From assembly GCF_016741875.1 (NCBI RefSeq), contig NZ_JAERRF010000034.1, positions 28,575 through 92,574 on the forward strand: 64,000 nt of DNA, in the 5' to 3' direction. The translations under genes were made by a program, and so were the position numbers. Position 1 is the stretch's first letter. Every line of letters begins with the position of its first letter. This document shows, one piece after another, positions 15,347-23,680 of this stretch. The notes under the pieces are model-generated. The model made no database searches. It saw only the letters and a program-made list of their open reading frames with translations, and was not told the DNA's origin. This DNA is from Streptomyces coffeae. Lineage in GTDB: Bacteria; Actinomycetota; Actinomycetes; Streptomycetales; Streptomycetaceae.

Positions 15347-18300
15347 TCAGCCGTGGAGCTCGCAGCAGGTGTCGCGGCGCAGTTGCCGTCCCACCTCCAG
15401 CCAGCGGTCGGCCGTCTTCCCGCGCAGCGGCTGCCCGGCGGCCGGGAAGGACTCGACCAGGTCCCGGCTCTGGAACGGAATTCCGCCGCGCAGCACCGCC
15501 ACCGTGCGCACCAGGGAGTCGAAGTCGGTGAACGGATCGCCGTCCACGACCGTCAGGTCCGCCAGCTTCCCGACCTCCAGGGTGCCCAGATCGCGTTCGG
15601 CGCCGAAGGTCCGCGCGGGCAGTACCGTCGCCGTGCGCAGCGCCTCCGCGGGCGAGAGCCCGTACCGGTGCAGCGCCCGCAATGCCAGGTGCAGATGGAG
15701 CCCCACCGGCACCAGCGGCTGGTCGGTGCCCAGGGCCACCACCCCGCCCGCCGCCAGGATCCTCCGGTAGACGCCGATCTCGGTGCGCAGAGTGGCGAGT
15801 TGGGCGTCGGTCGGCCGTGTTCCGGCGGTCTTCTGGACCAGCGCGGTGTCCCAGGGCGGCATCAGCCGGGTGACCCGCTCGTCCTGCGCCAGTGAGGGAT
15901 CGTCGCCGATCAGCGGCGAGGCCGTGAACGGCGTTGCGATGAGCCGGAAGTCCGATGTGGCCGTGTAGACCTCGGCCAGATCCTGGTACGCGCGCCCGGC
16001 GGCCGTTGTCGCATGCCCGTACTCCAGCCGCTGAGTGGCCTGGAGGTGGGTCGTCAGATCCTGGCCGAGCTGGATACCGGGGGTGCACAGATGGCTTCCG
16101 GTGCGTACCCCGAGCCGCTCGTGCGCGAACCGCGCGGCCTCCTCCATGACCCAACCGGGCGCCCGTACATAGGTCTTGACGAAGTCCCAGTCGAGCCCGG
16201 CGGCGCGCTCCAGCGACCGGCGCAGTCCGTCCCGGGTGCGATGCGCGCGGCCCATGCTGTACGCCACCCGCGGCCCGTCCAGCAGCTCACCGGTGGCCAG
16301 CAGCCGCGGTCCGGCCAGGGCACCCGCGGCGACCGCCTCCCGCAGCCGCGCCTGCTCGTACGCGAAACCGCCCAGGGAGACCGCCGTGGTGATGCCGTAG
16401 GCGAGCTGGAGAGCCGTCTGACGGCCGCCGTAGGTGTACTGCCAGGGGTGGGTGTGCGCGTCCCACAGCCCCGGCAGGACGGTGCGGGACGAGGCGTCGA
16501 CGCGGCGTTTGGCCACCCGCCCGCCGCGGTGCGGCTCCACGGCGGCGATCCGCCCGCCGCGCACCACGATGTCGACGTCCTCGCGGACCGTGCCGCCACC
16601 GCCCGTACCGTCCCAGAACCGCCCGGCGTGCACCACGGTGTCGGCCGGGCGCGGCCGCCGCCGGTCCAGCGGCACCCGCACCGTACGGGCCTCACCCGAC
16701 TCCACGTCCAGCAGCCGCAGCCGGCCCGCCGACAGATACAGCAGCCGGCGCGAGTCCCCCGACCAGGACGGGTGGTCGGCGGCCTCGTCGGTCAGCCGCC
16801 GCGGCTTCCCGTCGGGGGTGCCGTCGGGCCGCACCGGCAGCAGCCACAGCGCGGATTCGACGATGAGCGCCATATGGCGGCCGTCGGGGGACCAGACGGG
16901 CCCGGAGTCATAGCGGTCCGAGACCGAGGTGTGCGCCGCCACCGCGTGCAGCTTCGCCGCGCCGCTGCCGGCGTCCACGACCCGGATCAGGTTGTAGCCC
17001 TCACGGAACCGCTGGTTCAGACGGTTGCGATCGCACAGTGCGATAGACCGGCCGTCGGGGGACCAGCTCGGCCGCCCCGGCAGCCCGCCCGCGCCCAGGG
17101 GCGTGGCCAGCACCCGTTCCGTAGCGGCCTCGAGATCGCGCAGGACCAGGTTTCCCGACATGTCGACACAGGCGAGCCGCTTGCCGTCGGGGGACAGCGC
17201 GGGATGCACGCGGCCCCCGGAGGCGAGCACGGTCTCCTCTCCGGAACGGAGGTCCCGGCGGCGCACCGCCAGCAGCCCGTCCCGGTCGTCGGCGTACACC
17301 AGCGCGCGCCCGTCGGACGTCCAGGTGGGCGCCAGCAGATAGCGGGTGGGCGCGGCCCGTACGACCCGCTTGGGAGTTCGGCCGCCGGAGATGTCCGCGA
17401 CCCAGAGGGAGTTGAACGCGGCGAAGGCCACCTGGCGGCCGTCCGGGGACAGCGCGGGCAGATGGATCCCGCGCACCGGCCGTGCTCCGCCGCCGTCGAA
17501 GTCGTAGTCCTTGACGCGGTAGCGGGGCCGGTCGACGGGCAGGGTGGCGCGGAAGGGTATCTCCTCCGCCGCGCGCCCGGCGTGCCCACCGCCGCCGGAC
17601 GGATCGGGCCGCACCATCCGGAACCGCCCGTCCACGGTCAGCAGCAGCTGCTCCTCGGGCGTCCAGCGCGGCGGTACGGGATGGGGTTCGCCCTCCAGGG
17701 CGACCGGTCTGCCGTCCACCACCAGGGTGCAGGACGCGCTCGGCGCGGGGGTGGTCCGCAGATAGGCCAGCCGTCCGCCCGCCGAGAGGGCGGGTGTCAT
17801 CACCTGCGTACCGGTGGCCGTCTCGGTGTGCTCCACCCGCACCGGACCGCTGCCGTCGGCCCGTACGGAGGCCACCGTACGGGCGTCCAGAACGCTCCCC
17901 ACGGGTAATCCTCCGGGCACCCCGCGGACGAACAGCACCCGCTCGCCGTCCGCGGACCACGTCGGGTCGAAGTCCTCCCAGGCGCCGTCCTGGAGCGGCC
18001 CCTCCTGGCCGGGCAGCCCGGTGAGCCGGGTGAGTTCACCGCTCGCCAGGTCCAGCACCCACACCCGGTACGGGCTGCCCGCGACCGGGTCACCGCCGCG
18101 CTCGGAGGCGAAGGCGATACGGGTGCCGTCGGGCGACCACGCCGGCCCGCGGTCGTCCCAGGGACCGTCCGTTCGCTGTCGCACATCCGTACCGTCGGGG
18201 CGCAGCGTCCATATGTGGAACCCCCCGCCCTTGTAGGCGCACACCGCCAGCAGCTTGCCGTCGGGGGAGAAGACGGGGCGGGTGGGTTCGAGCTCGGGCG

Positions 18301-18658
18301 GGGTGAGCGGGGTGGCGTCGCCGCCGTCACGGGGCACGGACCACAGCACGTTCTGCACCTCGGCGACGAGACGTCGGCCGGAGGGCGCGAGGGTCGCGGC
18401 GCCGTTGGTGGCCGCGGTGAAGGAGAGCGAGGCGCGCCGCGTCCGAGAGGCGGCCTGCGCCCCGACGGCGGCGGCCGCTTCGGCGGGCAGTGCGGTGACG
18501 GCGGCGGCGGTTGCGGTGCCGACGGCGGTTGCCTGGAGGAAACGCCGCCGGGAGAGGGCGGAGAGGGAAGTGTCCGGGGTGTCCGGGATGTTCGGGCTTT
18601 CTGGAACGCCGGGGGTGACGGAAGCGTTGATGGCGCCTGGGGCGTCTGGAGTGTCCAA
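15347..18658 (-). CDS. Tat-exported TolB-like beta-propeller fused to amidohydrolase
   Basis: This is a 1103-residue protein. The likely start is TTG at 18658, after an AGGAGGAC site. A twin-arginine signal (LSRRRFLQ, residues about 33-40) is followed by an Ala-rich hydrophobic stretch, so it is exported folded. The middle, roughly residues 85-690, consists of many PD40/WD40-like blades with repeated SPDGKLLA and WSPDGTRIAFAS motifs. The C-terminal 400 residues form an imidazolonepropionase-like metal-dependent amidohydrolase with DAHTHPW (near residue 730), GSHLC, and ALGTDQP (near residue 973). The substrate is unknown; such propeller-hydrolase fusions usually act on peptides or cyclic amides. 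Confidence 0.88.
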   Translation of the reverse strand: MDTPDAPGAINASVTPGVPESPNIPDTPDTSLSALSRRRFLQATAVGTATAAAVTALPAEAAAAVGAQAASRTRRASLSFTAATNGAATLAPSGRRLVAEVQNVLWSVPRDGGDATPLTPPELEPTRPVFSPDGKLLAVCAYKGGGFHIWTLRPDGTDVRQRTDGPWDDRGPAWSPDGTRIAFASERGGDPVAGSPYRVWVLDLASGELTRLTGLPGQEGPLQDGAWEDFDPTWSADGERVLFVRGVPGGLPVGSVLDARTVASVRADGSGPVRVEHTETATGTQVMTPALSAGGRLAYLRTTPAPSASCTLVVDGRPVALEGEPHPVPPRWTPEEQLLLTVDGRFRMVRPDPSGGGGHAGRAAEEIPFRATLPVDRPRYRVKDYDFDGGGARPVRGIHLPALSPDGRQVAFAAFNSLWVADISGGRTPKRVVRAAPTRYLLAPTWTSDGRALVYADDRDGLLAVRRRDLRSGEETVLASGGRVHPALSPDGKRLACVDMSGNLVLRDLEAATERVLATPLGAGGLPGRPSWSPDGRSIALCDRNRLNQRFREGYNLIRVVDAGSGAAKLHAVAAHTSVSDRYDSGPVWSPDGRHMALIVESALWLLPVRPDGTPDGKPRRLTDEAADHPSWSGDSRRLLYLSAGRLRLLDVESGEARTVRVPLDRRRPRPADTVVHAGRFWDGTGGGGTVREDVDIVVRGGRIAAVEPHRGGRVAKRRVDASSRTVLPGLWDAHTHPWQYTYGGRQTALQLAYGITTAVSLGGFAYEQARLREAVAAGALAGPRLLATGELLDGPRVAYSMGRAHRTRDGLRRSLERAAGLDWDFVKTYVRAPGWVMEEAARFAHERLGVRTGSHLCTPGIQLGQDLTTHLQATQRLEYGHATTAAGRAYQDLAEVYTATSDFRLIATPFTASPLIGDDPSLAQDERVTRLMPPWDTALVQKTAGTRPTDAQLATLRTEIGVYRRILAAGGVVALGTDQPLVPVGLHLHLALRALHRYGLSPAEALRTATVLPARTFGAERDLGTLEVGKLADLTVVDGDPFTDFDSLVRTVAVLRGGIPFQSRDLVESFPAAGQPLRGKTADRWLEVGRQLRRDTCCELHG

Positions 18659-18854
18659 CTGTCCTCCTGGAACACGGGGGTTGCACGGGTCAGGAGTGCA
18701 CAAACGGCAGACAAAACGCTTGATCGTTGCACACCCCACAGGTCCGTGGTCAACACCTCCCGGCCAACAGCCTTGGTTTGAGCCGCGGGCAGGGGGAGAG
18801 TGAGCCTCTTGTTCCAGTGGGACCCGGCCCTCAACCCTCAGGAGACGAGACCGT

Positions 18855-19814
18855 ATGCCAGCAGGAGGTACCACCTACCGCACCGACCATCTGACCACTC
18901 CGGACGGTGTGCGCATCGCGACGTACACCTGGTTGCCGGAAGGGCGCGCGCCGCGCGCGATCGTGCAGATCGCCCACGGCGCCGCCGAACACGCCCAGCG
19001 CTACGACCGGTTCGCCCGCTTCCTGAGCGGGCACGGCTACGCCGTGGTGGCCTCGGACCACCGCGGACACGGTGCCACCGCGGCGTTCACGGGCGGCCTT
19101 GGAGTCGTCGGGGGTGTCGGGGTCGTCGGCGAGGAGGGCGACAGCTGGCGGGCGATCGTCTCGGACCTGCGCGCGATCGGCGCCCGCGCCCGCGCCGAGC
19201 ACCCCGGTCTGCCGCTGGTCCTCTTCGGCCACAGCTTGGGCTCGATGCTGGCCCGCGACTGCGCCCAGGAGTACGGCGCGGAGCTGGCCGGGCTGATCCT
19301 CTCGGGCACCTTCCGCACCCTCCCGGGCGTCGAGATCGAGGACGCCATGGCGCGGATCGGGGAGGAGATCGCGGCCGGCGGCCGGAGCGCGCCATCCGCC
19401 TTCACCCCCTCCCTCTTCGCCTCCTTCAACGACCCGTACGAGCGCGGCACGGGCTTCGAATGGCTCTCACGGGACGCGGCGGAGGTGGCGGCGTACGCCG
19501 CGGACGACCGGTGCGGCTTCGCCTTCAGCGCGGGCCTGGCCCTGGACTGGGTACGCGCCGTACGCAAGATCAACGACCCCCGTCAGCAGGCCCGGATCCC
19601 GGCCGGACTGCCGGTGCACCTGGTGGTGGGCACCGAGGACCCCTGCAACCAGCGGATGACCCTGGTCTACGAACTGCTCGAGGACTTCCGCTCCATCGGT
19701 ACGCGGGAGCTGAGCTGGAGGGGATACCAGGGTGCCCGGCACGAGATCCTCAACGAGACCAACCGGGACGAGGTGCACGCGGACCTGCTGGGCTGGCTGG
19801 AGCAGCACATCTGA
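18855..19814 (+). CDS. Alpha/beta hydrolase (monoacylglycerol-lipase-like, Hydrolase_4)
   Basis: This 319-residue cytoplasmic hydrolase opens with a lid-less serine-hydrolase core: IAHGAAEHAQRYDRFARFL is the oxyanion segment, SDHRGHG follows, and the nucleophile elbow GHSLGS carries the catalytic serine. VGTEDPCN and GARHEILNE supply the likely Asp and His. An AGGAGAC site precedes the ATG. It is divergent from the large amidohydrolase. Family members hydrolyse monoacylglycerols or lysophospholipids. Confidence 0.88.
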   Translation: MPAGGTTYRTDHLTTPDGVRIATYTWLPEGRAPRAIVQIAHGAAEHAQRYDRFARFLSGHGYAVVASDHRGHGATAAFTGGLGVVGGVGVVGEEGDSWRAIVSDLRAIGARARAEHPGLPLVLFGHSLGSMLARDCAQEYGAELAGLILSGTFRTLPGVEIEDAMARIGEEIAAGGRSAPSAFTPSLFASFNDPYERGTGFEWLSRDAAEVAAYAADDRCGFAFSAGLALDWVRAVRKINDPRQQARIPAGLPVHLVVGTEDPCNQRMTLVYELLEDFRSIGTRELSWRGYQGARHEILNETNRDEVHADLLGWLEQHI

Positions 19815-19852
19815 GGTGACGGAGGACGCGGGTCCGCCTCACCGGGGTCATG

Positions 19853-20743
19853 TCACCGGGCCAGGAAGCCGGAGATGCGCCGCCGGAGCGAGGCGGGGTC
19901 CAGCCCCTGACCTGCGAGGTGCTCGTCGATGGTGCCGTAGCGGCGCAGCTCGCGCCGTCCGATACCGAGCCCCAGCACCCGGTGCGGCAGATCGGCGAGG
20001 GCGTCGTTGACGGCGGCGGTCGAGGTCCCCGCGAGATACGGCTCGACAAGCACGACGTCCGTCCCGACGGCGGCGCGCAGCGCGTGCTCGTCGAAGGGGC
20101 GGACGGTCGTGGCGTACAGCACGGTCACCTCCAGCCCCTCCACGGCGGCGAGCACGTTGTCGAGCATCGGCCCGACCGCGACCACCACACCGCCGCGCCC
20201 CTCCCGTACGGTCAGGAAACGGCCGGGCGTGATGGCGCGCGGGGTGGCGTTGGTGTGGGCGGACAGCCGGACGTAAACGGCGTCGTCGTCGGCCGCGGCG
20301 GCGTGCCGCAGCAGCGTTTCGGCCTCATCGGGGTGGCCGGGCACCTGCATGGTCCAGCCGTCGAGGGTGTCCAGCAGGGCGATGTCCCCGGGCGACATAT
20401 GGGTGAAGCCGCCCGCGGGCCAGTCGTACGAACCGGCCGCGCTCACCAGCACCCCACCCGTGCCCTGGTGCCCGAAGTCCAGCTTGAGCTGTTCGAAGGG
20501 GCGCTCGACCAGAAAGCTGGCGAACGTGTGCAGAATCGGCCGCATTCCGGTCAGCGCCAGCCCGCCGCCCACCCCGACCAGCAACTGCTCCCGGATGCCG
20601 ACGTTGATCACACGGTCGGGATGAGCGCGCTGGGCGTCGGCGAAGCCGGCCACGCCGATCTCGGCGAGCACGACCGCCAGCCGGGGGTCGTCGTCGAGGA
20701 GACGGGAGACGGTGGAGGCGAAGCGCTCACGCATGGTGTCCAT
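19853..20743 (-). CDS. Transketolase, C-terminal subunit
   Basis: This 296-residue protein corresponds to the pyrimidine-binding and C-terminal domains of a split transketolase. AEIGVAGFADAQRAHPDRVINVGIREQ contains the catalytic glutamate region that activates thiamine diphosphate. FASFLVERPFEQLKLDFGHQGTGGVLVSAAGSYDWPAGGFTHMSPGD follows. It partners with the N-terminal subunit encoded just upstream (gap 56 bp). The complex would transfer two-carbon units in the pentose-phosphate pathway or in a dedicated secondary pathway. Confidence 0.9.
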   Translation of the reverse strand: MDTMRERFASTVSRLLDDDPRLAVVLAEIGVAGFADAQRAHPDRVINVGIREQLLVGVGGGLALTGMRPILHTFASFLVERPFEQLKLDFGHQGTGGVLVSAAGSYDWPAGGFTHMSPGDIALLDTLDGWTMQVPGHPDEAETLLRHAAAADDDAVYVRLSAHTNATPRAITPGRFLTVREGRGGVVVAVGPMLDNVLAAVEGLEVTVLYATTVRPFDEHALRAAVGTDVVLVEPYLAGTSTAAVNDALADLPHRVLGLGIGRRELRRYGTIDEHLAGQGLDPASLRRRISGFLAR

Positions 20744-20799
20744 GGCGCGAAGGTCCTTTCGCGAAGAGGAGTGATCGACTACCGCGGATCGGGCAAGGC

Positions 20800-21501
20800 T
20801 CAGATCTTGGGCTCGACCCGGGCCACGACGGCGTGCGGCCGCCCCGGGTGCGGTGCGGTGTACGCCTCGTACAGGGCCTGGTGATCACGCCCGTCCACGG
20901 TGGTCGTGGACCACCCCTCGGCCGCGAAGCGGGAGGCGATGCCACCGGGCCGGCCGTGGGTGGCGGAGGCGTTGTCGATGACGAGCGTGTGCAGCCGCTC
21001 CAGCCCGACCGCCCCGGCGTACGCGATCGCCTCGTGGTTGCTGCCCTCGTCCAGCTCCGCGTCGCCGATGAGCACCCACACCGCGGGCCCGCCGCGCCCT
21101 TGGGCCCGCAGCCCGAGCGCCGTCCCCACGGCCAGCGGCAGCCCGTGTCCGAGCGACCCGCTGCTGATCTCGGCGCCGGGTACCAGCAGCCGGTCGGGAT
21201 GGTGCCCGAGCGGTGAGTCGTAGGACCCGAAGCCCGGTAGCAGCGACTCGCTGAAGAAGCCCCTGGCGGCGAGCACCGCGTAGTACGCCATCGGCCCGTG
21301 CCCCTTGGAGAGCAGAAACCGGTCACGTTCGGCGTCGTCCACGCTCTCCGGCGAGACCCGCAGCACCCGGTCGTAGAGCACCCAGAGCGCGTCCAGGGTG
21401 GAGGTGGCGGCCGGGCCGTGCTTCTCGTCGCCGGTCATCAGGGCCATGAGCCGGGGAAGGTCGGCGTAGGCGTATGCGCTGTGAACTGCGGTGGAGGTCA
21501 T
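20800..21501 (-). CDS. Transketolase, N-terminal (TPP-binding) subunit
   Basis: This 233-residue subunit binds the diphosphate of thiamine. Family motifs are RDRFLLSKGHGPMAYYAVLA, GSLGHGLPLAVGTALGLR and the metal-binding GDAELDEGSNHEA. The ATG at 21501 lacks a ribosome site and may be leaderless; TTG at 21522 would extend it by seven residues but overlaps the palindromic operator. The operator and a SoxR-like relic lie immediately upstream, which suggests former redox-linked control. Confidence 0.9.
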   Translation of the reverse strand: MTSTAVHSAYAYADLPRLMALMTGDEKHGPAATSTLDALWVLYDRVLRVSPESVDDAERDRFLLSKGHGPMAYYAVLAARGFFSESLLPGFGSYDSPLGHHPDRLLVPGAEISSGSLGHGLPLAVGTALGLRAQGRGGPAVWVLIGDAELDEGSNHEAIAYAGAVGLERLHTLVIDNASATHGRPGGIASRFAAEGWSTTTVDGRDHQALYEAYTAPHPGRPHAVVARVEPKI

Positions 21502-21515
21502 GGAAAGAGCGTGCA

Positions 21516-21535
21516 ACTTCAAGCGGACTTGAAGT
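21516..21535. promoter_or_regulatory. MerR/SoxR-type palindromic operator of the transketolase promoter
   Basis: ACTTCAAG and CTTGAAGT form a perfect palindrome separated by four bases. The geometry is the same as the SoxR box (CCTCAAG-type arms with a four-base spacer). On the minus strand it lies just downstream of TTGACT, as expected for a MerR-family promoter with the operator in the spacer. Confidence 0.65.
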
Positions 21536-21593
21536 CAAGCGCTCGGGGTCGGCTCGCCGGGGGCCCGGAGGAGAACCGCGCCGGGGGCCTGGA

Positions 21594-21876
21594 GCCGAGG
21601 CGGCCTGAGGATCGACCGCCCACTGGGCGGCGGTGGGGGCGCGATTCGCGGGGAGGAGGTCGAAGGTCGACCCGCCGCACCTGGTCCCACCGCATCGACC
21701 AGCAGATCGCCGATCTGGAGCGCCTGAAGCGCAAGCTCACCGGGTGCATCGGCTGCGGCTGTCTATCCCTGCGCACATGCTCCCTCTACCACCCCGCCGA
21801 CACCGCCTCCACCCACGGCCCCGGCGCCCGCTACCTCCTGGGCGACGAACCGCAACCACCCGGCCACGCAACGTGA
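21594..21876 (+). pseudogene. Truncated SoxR-like MerR-family regulator
   Basis: Only the C-terminal half of a SoxR-type protein remains. The dimerisation helix TWSHRIDQQIADLERLKRKL is followed by the [2Fe-2S] motif CIGCGCLSLRTC (C-X2-C-X-C-X5-C) and the family-like tail GPGARYLLGD. Upstream, PEDRPPTGRRW resembles the region between the DNA-binding and dimerisation parts. Only about 60 bp separate it from the operator, too little for the helix-turn-helix of about 70 residues, and no frame there encodes one. I read it as a deletion relic rather than a functional sensor. Confidence 0.7.
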
Positions 21877-22033
21877 CACCGCTGGCGCGCCTGCCCCCCG
21901 CCGTCCCTTCCGCACCGTCGCCCACCTGGCAGAGATCCACCGTCCCTCCAGGGCTGGCAGCGACCACCCCCTGAAGTGCGGTATTGTTCTCGTGCGCGGT
22001 CGGCGAGGGCGAAGGCCCGAGCCGGACAAGCAC

Positions 22034-22110
<77 letters not shown>

Positions 22111-22128
22111 GCGTTTTTGCAGGTCGGA

Positions 22129-22160
22129 GGCCGTTTCCGCAGGTAGCGGAAGCGGCCTTT
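22129..22160 (+). terminator. Terminator after tRNA-Pro
   Basis: A 12-bp stem with one wobble (arms 22129-22140 and 22146-22157) is followed by TTT. It lies 19 bases past the tRNA. Confidence 0.75.
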
Positions 22161-22894
22161 GTCGTTCCCGGACTGGGAGCGATGGGGAGCCCTCTGGGAG
22201 CCCTCGTGCTCCCAACTCGCAGACGGGTCAATCCCGTCCGGTTTGTCCGTCACCCGATCCGGTCGACCTGCCACGCGGTACCGCGCCGCCGCGCGCCGTC
22301 GTCAACCGTAGGGCGCGAAGGTCACCCCGCCGGTATGGATGCTCTCGCCATCGAGAGGCATAAGAACCCCTTGACGGCTCCCGACCCCCTTTCGGAGTGG
22401 GAGCACGGGTTTCCTGCTCCCCATGCGACAGGGGAGGTCTGGTCACGCTGGCGACGCCGGGCGGGCGTCTTCACAGGCCAGTAGTCACTCGGACTCTCCG
22501 GTTGTCAGATGCTTGTCCCGTCAAGGCGGGGCAAAGCCCCTTTTCGCTGGGCGGCAGACGGGGCACTCCCAGGGCGCGAGCGCCGTGGTCGGCTCTGTGG
22601 CGCCATAGCGAGACATCCGGCCGAGGAGTGGTTGGTAGCGTCAGAACGCATCACTTGCATGGCGGGGTGTGAATGTGCTCTTGCTGGCTGGGGGAGTGGG
22701 GCGCAGTGGGCGAAGGGGGTATGGCATGTGGTGGAGTTCCGCTTCAACGTTTAGCGACCGCTGAAGAGCTTCGCTCAGCCGCGCTTCGTATATTTCCGGT
22801 GTGAGGCCGCGGTCAGTCACTGGGGCCCAGTACTGCGAGGAAGCCCCTCTCCGTCGTACAGCGAGGGTCGCTGCAGTTGTCGAGGTGTCCGGCG
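22161..22894. other. No recognisable gene
   Basis: Short open frames exist on both strands, but none has family features or a good ribosome site. The base composition is less extreme than in the neighbouring genes. Decayed mobile DNA inserted beside the tRNA is plausible but not proven here. Confidence 0.4.
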
Positions 22895-23150
22895 TCCATC
22901 CGTCTCAGTTCCGGTGAGCAAGTCCCGTTGGTGGCCGGGCAGATCGCGCGGGCGAGCAGCCCGGGCGGTACGACGATGTGGGTGAGAGACCGGCTGGACG
23001 GGCTGTGGCGCGACGCGGACTTCGCCGCCTGGTATCCGCGCGATGGACGCCCCGGCCTCTAGCCTGCCCGGCTGACCACCGTCTGTGTGCTGCAGTTCCT
23101 GCTCAACCTGTCAGACCGTCAAGTCGCCAAGGCATCGACTGCAAACGTGG
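22895..23150 (+). pseudogene. IS1182-like transposase relic (N-terminal fragment)
   Basis: The plus strand encodes MWVRDRLDGLWRDADFAAW and YPRDGRPGL, then a TAG stop at 23060-23062, then in the same frame PARLTTVCVLQFLLNLSDRQ. This is the characteristic N-terminus of IS1182/DUF772 transposases. After about position 23130 similarity is lost and the catalytic DDE domain is absent. The copy is dead through an in-frame stop and truncation. Confidence 0.75.
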
Positions 23151-23382
23151 CTACCGGGCCACTCTCGCGAGGGACTGGCCGCATAGATCTTGTCCACGCT
23201 GCGAGGGGATTGACGCCTTCCCCATACCTCGACAACGTCCAACTCGCCACATAGGGCACGGGCTTAGGGTGAGCCAACCGGCGAGACCCTCGGTCCTGGT
23301 GAGTTCACGGCAACCACAATGAGGAACGCGGCTTGCGCGGGCGAGGGCATATCGTCTCTCCCTCAAGGCGTCGTGCGCCCGG
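23151..23382. other. No recognisable gene
   Basis: This short stretch between the transposase relic and the hairpin after the small secreted-peptide gene has no open frame that I can relate to a family. Confidence 0.35.
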
Positions 23383-23417
23383 GGGCCATGGCGGTGCTGG
23401 AAGCATCGCCATGGCCC
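23383..23417 (-). terminator. Hairpin after the small secreted-peptide gene
   Basis: A perfect 11-bp inverted repeat (arms 23383-23393 and 23407-23417) begins four bases beyond the stop of the minus-strand small ORF. It probably terminates the regulator-peptide transcript. Confidence 0.65.
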
Positions 23418-23420
23418 GTG

Positions 23421-23546
23421 CTACTCGGAAGACTGAGTCGCTGACTTCTTGACCAGCGTCGGCATGCATGCCGCAGATGCCGTCGATGTCCCAAGAAACG
23501 TCACTGCAACTACCGCAAAAAGGGCAGACAGGGTAACTCTCTTCAC
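23421..23546 (-). CDS. 41-residue secreted peptide precursor
   Basis: This small gene starts at GTG 23546. It has a Lys-Arg N-region, the hydrophobic core VTLSALFAVVAVTFLG and a signal-peptidase site after ASA (residues 23-25). The predicted mature peptide is only 16 residues, ACMPTLVKKSATQSSE, with one cysteine and a basic pair. An AGGAGAGG sequence lies about 13 bases upstream, slightly far. It lies 135 bases downstream of, and on the same strand as, a SARP/NB-ARC/TPR regulator and is followed by a perfect hairpin. I do not recognise a family. A signalling peptide is an inference from size and context. Confidence 0.6.
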   Translation of the reverse strand: MKRVTLSALFAVVAVTFLGTSTASAACMPTLVKKSATQSSE

Positions 23547-23680
23547 TTGCTTCGCTAATCCTCTCCTAGGACAAGATCATCTGTCCGTTGCTGGAGGGTA
23601 GCCGATGGGTCTCCATACTCAAAATCGGCGAGGGTGCTCGGTTTGCATGCGAATAAGTTACCAACCGGTCAGTAGTCGAC

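Noticed and set aside
23421..23546. Lipoprotein reading of the small secreted peptide
   Set aside because: The residues before Cys27 (SAA) do not fit a lipobox, which needs Leu or a similar residue at -3; a normal AXA site is better.
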